Positions 33,619 to 37,051 of a DNA stretch of 37,051 nt are shown piece by piece (the first letter of the stretch is position 1; every line of letters starts with the position of its first letter). Source of the stretch: Lacunisphaera sp. (GTDB taxonomy: Bacteria; Verrucomicrobiota; Verrucomicrobiia; Opitutales; Opitutaceae); assembly GCA_029945445.1 (NCBI GenBank), contig JAQSCO010000024.1:1-37051 (forward strand), read 5' to 3'. The position numbers and the translations under genes are program-made. The notes below the pieces were generated by a model. That model was not told the DNA's origin. It made no database searches and saw nothing but the letters and a program-made list of their open reading frames with translations.

Positions 33619-34890
33619 TCACTTGTTACGTTCCATCAGGATCTGATTCTCTTGCTCAATGGTCTGACGCTCCTTTTTCGACAAGCCATGAAGATAGTAA
33701 AACTCGGGACTTTCGTAGTAACAGTGCTTCTTCATCTCCGGATCATTGGAGTCCAGGCTCAAATCACAGTCGAACCGGGTCAGCACGCTATGATAGGTAT
33801 TCCAGGAACCGGTCACGTTTTTGAAATGGGATAATCCCCAGGTGACCCCGCGGCCGTATTTGGTGTCCGTGAAAGCATCCGGTACAAACAGGCCGGCGGC
33901 GGTGGGCATGAGCTCCGTGATCGCGGCGATTTTGAAGTTCACCCAATCCTCCGCATATTGAATGGTGAAGTGTTCCATCCCGTCCCGGATAACCAAAACG
34001 GCCACACCTTGCTTGAACGGGAAAAGCGCGATTTCATGGCTTGAACTCAGGACCGGATTCAAGGGGTGCTTTATATAGGGCCCCAATGGATCTTCAGCAA
34101 TGGCGAGTCCTTGCATCCTGACGAGCCCCGGATCGGCATCCGAATCCGATTTGTAATACATATATATTTTCCCGTCGTGGACCAATGGTCTGGGATCCTG
34201 CACGGCGTATTGATCCCACTCGCCCTTCGCTCCCGTGGGAAGAATGATCTGGTTGACGGGAGTCCAGGGTCCCTCCGGTGAATCCGCATAGGAAGCTGCG
34301 ATGGGGCAGTCATCCCCCCGCGTTCCGCTCGCCTCCAGAAAGGCCTGGTAGTAAAGATAGAATTTCCCCTTCCACTTCAATATGCCCGGCGTGCAAACCG
34401 CCCGCCATCCCGGATAGGGTTTGGGGGGACGCGGGATGGCCACGCCTTCCTCCTTCCAGGTAAAGCCGTCCTTGCTGGTCGCATACCAAACCTCGGCCAA
34501 ATCCCAGTCAGCGGAGGGAATGGTATCGGTATACTCTTTCCCTTTGGGAGGAGTGGGCGTCGCTCGCTTGGTGAACCAGATGTAATATTTGCCGTTTTCG
34601 AATATGATTTTGGATGGATCGCGACGTGAAACCGTGCCGTCACCACCGTGGTAGTCGAATCCCTTCAACTCGGTGTATTTGAACTGGGTGTACAGCTCAT
34701 TGCTTTCAGGCGTTGCCGCCATGTAGTCTGTATAAAGCCGCTCCATGGAGGCGCTCAACGGCCGGTCTGGTTTTTTCTTTGGCAAGACGAAAGGGAAAGC
34801 TGCTTCAGAACTCGGGGCTGGAATTTCGGCTGAATCCAGCCGGAGCATGGCAATGAGCAGCGTAAACAGGTAATATTTAGTGGTTTTCAT
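33619..34890 (-). CDS. GH117 alpha-1,3-(3,6-anhydro)-L-galactosidase (neoagarobiose hydrolase type)
   Basis: A 423-residue protein from ATG 34890 with a signal peptide (KTTKYYLFTLLIAMLRLDSA). A GTG at 34941 is possible, but the start of the broken paralogue at 30183 supports 34890. GH117 features: the N-terminal helical dimerisation segment RPLSASMERLYTDYMA, then a five-bladed propeller with SRRDPSKIIFENGKYYIWFT (first catalytic Asp), TPGILKWKGKFYLYYQAF, YAVQDPRPLVHDGKIYMYYKS (second Asp), HEIALFPFKQGVAVLV and YGRGVTWGLSHF. Known members release 3,6-anhydro-L-galactose or L-galactose from the non-reducing end of neoagaro-oligosaccharides. The product would fit the MR/MLE cycloisomerase-like and aldehyde dehydrogenase genes of this window. 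IS630 sits 61 bp upstream of the start and may have replaced its promoter. Confidence 0.9.
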   Translation of the reverse strand: MKTTKYYLFTLLIAMLRLDSAEIPAPSSEAAFPFVLPKKKPDRPLSASMERLYTDYMAATPESNELYTQFKYTELKGFDYHGGDGTVSRRDPSKIIFENGKYYIWFTKRATPTPPKGKEYTDTIPSADWDLAEVWYATSKDGFTWKEEGVAIPRPPKPYPGWRAVCTPGILKWKGKFYLYYQAFLEASGTRGDDCPIAASYADSPEGPWTPVNQIILPTGAKGEWDQYAVQDPRPLVHDGKIYMYYKSDSDADPGLVRMQGLAIAEDPLGPYIKHPLNPVLSSSHEIALFPFKQGVAVLVIRDGMEHFTIQYAEDWVNFKIAAITELMPTAAGLFVPDAFTDTKYGRGVTWGLSHFKNVTGSWNTYHSVLTRFDCDLSLDSNDPEMKKHCYYESPEFYYLHGLSKKERQTIEQENQILMERNK

Positions 34891-34951
34891 TTTTGTTAGT
34901 TTACTTTTCGTGCTTTTGCTTTTCCTCCGTGATGCGTTCACGCTCTTCCTA

Positions 34952-36154
34952 GTGTAGTGATGCGCGAGTGACTATACATAACTCAAGCGGCTTTTTTCCG
35001 GCGCTTGGGCAATGTGCAACCGGGCTGGATTTGTTCGAGGCGGCGACGGCAGCGTTCGATCTTGGCGAGAATGTCTTCGGCCTTGGCCTGCCAGATGAAC
35101 GGTTTGGGGTCGCGGTTCCAAGCCGCCATGAAAGCTTCGATGGCGGTGATTAGATCCGGGACGCTGGCAAAGCTGCCGCGCCGGACCGCCTTGCCGGTGA
35201 GATCGCCGAACCAACGTTCGACCAAATTGAGCCAACTGGAACTGGTGGGGATGAAGTGAACCTTGAAGCGTGGGTGCCGGGCCAACCAGCGCTGCACCGG
35301 TGGGCTTTTGTGGGTGCCGTAGTTATCGAGCACCAAGTGAAGATCCAGATCGGCCGCATACTCGGCGTCGAGTTGTCGGAGGAACCGCAAAAACTCTTGG
35401 TGGCGGTGACGGGGAAAACAATGGCCGGTGATCTTGCCGGCGGCCACGTTGAGGGCGGCGAAAAGCGTCGTGGTCCCATTGCGCACATAGTCGTGGGTCC
35501 ATGTGCCGCAGCGTCCCCGCTTGATCGGCAGACCCGGCTGCGTCCGGTCCAGAGCTTGAATCTGGCTTTTTTCGTCGACGCACAACACCATGGCGTTCTG
35601 GGGTGGATGCAAGTAGACGCCCACCACATCCAGTAGTTTGGGCACAAAGAGCGGATCCCGCGAGAGCTTGAAGCTCTCCTGCCGATGCGGCTGCAGCCCG
35701 TGTTCCTGCCAAATCCGGCACACCGTGCTCGGATCCACTCCCTGCGCCTTGGCCATCGTGCGCGTGCTCCAATGAGTCTGGCCGGCCGGTTTGCTGCGCA
35801 CCGTCGCCTCGACGATCTTTTGCGCCAGACCCGGCTGCGGCTTGCGTCCGCGTCCCGCCGCCACCTCCCACAAGCTTTCGGGCCCGCCCTCGACGAAACG
35901 CTGGCGCCACAGTCGGCAAGTGTGCCGGTTGATCTTCAGTTCCTGCGCCAACCTCGCGTCACTTAGCCCCTGCGTCTTCCCCAGGACGATCCGGCAGCGC
36001 AGCACTACCTGTTGAGGCGTGCCGGGCGCTCTCACCCACGTTTTCAGGACGGCCTTTTGTTCTGCGCTCACCGGCAGGTCGGTCGGAGGTCTGCTCATGT
36101 CAGCCATCCTAACGACCAAAATTGTTATGTCTAGCTATAACAGCATCACTACAC
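34952..36154 (-). mobile_element. Intact IS630-family insertion sequence (1203 bp) with TA target duplication
   Basis: Both ends begin GTGTAGTGATGC, a perfect 12-bp inverted repeat (34952-34963 and 36143-36154), extended by a partial repeat of CTA-ACATAAC further in, about 31 bp in all. A TA dinucleotide flanks each end (34950-34951 and 36155-36156), the target duplication of the IS630/Tc1-mariner group. The element carries one transposase gene and looks complete. It lies in the upstream region of the GH117 gene. Confidence 0.88.
34983..36107 (-). CDS. IS630-family DDE transposase
   Basis: A 374-residue transposase from ATG 36107; TTG 36119 would add four residues. The N-terminus has two helix-turn-helix units (QQVVLRCRIVLGKTQGLSDARLAQEL and WSTRTMAKAQGVDPSTVCRIWQEHG). 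The catalytic core has Asp in VLCVDEKSQIQALDRTQPG, Asp in LHLVLDNYGTHK and Glu in SSSWLNLVERWFGDL, the complete D-D-E triad. The end is basic (RRLEQIQPGCTLPKRRKKAA). No stop or frameshift is seen, and terminal repeats are intact, so the element may still move. It is transcribed leftward, toward GH117, so read-through could drive GH117 expression. Confidence 0.95.
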   Translation of the reverse strand: MADMSRPPTDLPVSAEQKAVLKTWVRAPGTPQQVVLRCRIVLGKTQGLSDARLAQELKINRHTCRLWRQRFVEGGPESLWEVAAGRGRKPQPGLAQKIVEATVRSKPAGQTHWSTRTMAKAQGVDPSTVCRIWQEHGLQPHRQESFKLSRDPLFVPKLLDVVGVYLHPPQNAMVLCVDEKSQIQALDRTQPGLPIKRGRCGTWTHDYVRNGTTTLFAALNVAAGKITGHCFPRHRHQEFLRFLRQLDAEYAADLDLHLVLDNYGTHKSPPVQRWLARHPRFKVHFIPTSSSWLNLVERWFGDLTGKAVRRGSFASVPDLITAIEAFMAAWNRDPKPFIWQAKAEDILAKIERCRRRLEQIQPGCTLPKRRKKAA

Positions 36155-36578
36155 TAGCATAGGCAATATGTTCATTCTACTCCGGCCGCACGACGATGCC
36201 TCATGCACCAGATCATGGCTCAAGCGTCAGCCGCCGCCCGCACCACCCACGTACACCACCGGTGGCACGGGGCTCACCCGAGTGCGCAGCGGGTCGATCG
36301 TTTGCGTGGAAGAACGACAAAGTGAGATTTTGTATGAAGGATCCACTATTCGAAGGCTACACAGTCGAATGTTAATCAGTTAAGTTAAGTGTCGGGCGTA
36401 AGCTTCCCACAGGTGCTCCTGTATGGATGAATTGCCTGCAAGCCTTTGACCCAACTCCCATTCCGCATGTTATCGCCGCCTGTACCTAAGAGCCGCTGGA
36501 GCAAGCTCGCCGGCAGGGTGTCACCGTTCGTGGCGATACGCGCTATATCCCGCTTGCCGCCCCCTCATCCACAGCGAC
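36155..36578. other. 424-bp region without a gene between IS630 and the IS481-type transposase
   Basis: No coding sequence, RNA gene or clear promoter is recognised. It should contain the original upstream sequence of GH117 (before IS630 entered) and the end of the IS481-type element. A small inverted repeat ATTCGA/TCGAAT lies near 36348-36370. The element end was not located. Confidence 0.5.
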
Positions 36579-37051
36579 TTAGGTGTGAGTCGTCAGGACG
36601 TTGTCCCCCAGTTTAAGCCTGCTGATGGGTGTTTTCCGATTTAGCGAACGATGGGGCCGATGCCAGTTATATCGGTGCAGCCAAGTGGCCAGTGCCGCGG
36701 TGCGTTCCTGCGAGTGGCCATACGGCCGGGCATAGGCCCACTCGCGCAACGAGGACTGGATGAAGCGCTCAGCCTTGCCGTTGGTCTTGGGCGTGTAGGG
36801 CTGGGTGAAGAGGTGCCGCAGGCCGTGGTGGGCACAAGCCTTGCGGAAGGCGGCGGAGCGATAGCACGAGCCGTTGTCGGTCATGACCCGTTGCACGGTG
36901 ACACCGAGGGCGGCGTAGCTGGCCAAGGCGGCCTCGAGGAAGGCGACGGCACTCTCGCGTTTTTCATCTGGCCGGATTTCGGCGTAACTGACGCGAGAGT
37001 GGTTATCGATGCAGACATGGACGCACTCCCAGCCGGCACCCCGGACATGAT
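36579..37051 (-). CDS. IS481-family transposase, N-terminus cut by window edge
   Basis: The leftward frame is open from the right edge to the stop at 36579-36581 (about 156 codons present). It is the rve/DDE integrase core: Asp in WECVHVCIDNHSRVSYAE, Asp in VQRVMTDNGSCYRS, and Glu in PYTPKTNGKAERFIQSSL, then REWAYARPY, WLHRYNWHRPHRSL and PISRL at the C-terminus, a pattern typical of IS481. All three catalytic residues are present in the part seen. The helix-turn-helix part lies outside the window, so whether the gene is whole is unknown. Together with IS630 and IS110 it shows that the right half of this region is exposed to mobile elements. Confidence 0.9.
   Translation of the reverse strand, partial: HVRGAGWECVHVCIDNHSRVSYAEIRPDEKRESAVAFLEAALASYAALGVTVQRVMTDNGSCYRSAAFRKACAHHGLRHLFTQPYTPKTNGKAERFIQSSLREWAYARPYGHSQERTAALATWLHRYNWHRPHRSLNRKTPISRLKLGDNVLTTHT

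Noticed and set aside
36168..36383. A 71-codon plus-strand frame between IS630 and the IS481-type transposase
   Set aside because: No domain, no ribosome site, and the frame begins within the IS630 flank; probably not a gene.
1..37051. CRISPR arrays, tRNA or rRNA genes, riboswitches
   Set aside because: No regularly spaced repeats, cloverleaf-like segments or conserved rRNA stretches were recognised by eye; a covariance-model scan was not possible.

Overview
The window is GC-rich and densely coded, and looks like a polysaccharide-utilisation region of a Gram-negative heterotroph. The likeliest source is Verrucomicrobiota (Opitutales-like). This is an inference from the gene mix: secreted sulfatases and glycoside hydrolases, Gfo/Idh and COG3618 sugar-acid enzymes, no SusC/SusD pair, weak Shine-Dalgarno sites and some GTG/TTG starts. 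Planctomycetota or Lentisphaerota are not excluded. No tRNA, rRNA or CRISPR array was seen.

Layout. (1) Positions 1-3383, leftward: a RhaT-family sugar/H+ symporter, an aldose 1-epimerase and an enolase-superfamily (MR/MLE) sugar-acid enzyme that runs off the left edge. This set resembles import and catabolism of a rare L-sugar, possibly 3,6-anhydro-L-galactose (AHG) or L-galactose. (2) Positions 3796-10039, leftward: iclR, maoC, rbsA-like ATPase, rbsC-like permease, and a second permease fused in frame to its substrate-binding protein. (3) Positions 10125-21349, rightward, divergent from iclR: a solute-binding-like protein without signal peptide, a double-length CaiB/BaiF CoA-transferase, enoyl-CoA hydratase, aldehyde dehydrogenase, COG3618 lactonase-type amidohydrolase, Gfo/Idh/MocA oxidoreductase, Zn-type alcohol dehydrogenase, KduD-like SDR and a secreted GH29. 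Two start/stop overlaps (ATGA) support an operon. Blocks 2 and 3 share an 85-bp intergenic region with overlapping divergent promoters and an inverted repeat suited to IclR. (4) Positions 21350-22676: an IS110-family element with a frameshifted transposase and a highly structured upstream end. (5) Positions 22677-34941: secreted GH2, a large Asp-box propeller protein, two S1 sulfatases, GH16 with an agarase/porphyranase-like active site, GH117, and a broken second GH117 copy. (6) Positions 34952-37051: an intact IS630 element just upstream of GH117, then a partial IS481-family transposase at the right edge.

How it may work together. GH16, GH117, GH2, GH29 and sulfatases form a set known from agar/porphyran (sulfated galactan) degradation, where products include D-galactose, L-galactose(-6-sulfate) and AHG. 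The symporter, epimerase, MR/MLE enzyme, aldehyde dehydrogenase, lactonase, alcohol dehydrogenase and KduD-like SDR would suit oxidative catabolism of the L-sugars. The CoA-transferase/hydratase/MaoC block with its cytosolic solute-binding-like protein has no role in the sugar pathways I know, and is the best candidate here for undescribed biochemistry. Substrates are inferred from family membership and context; none is proven by sequence alone.
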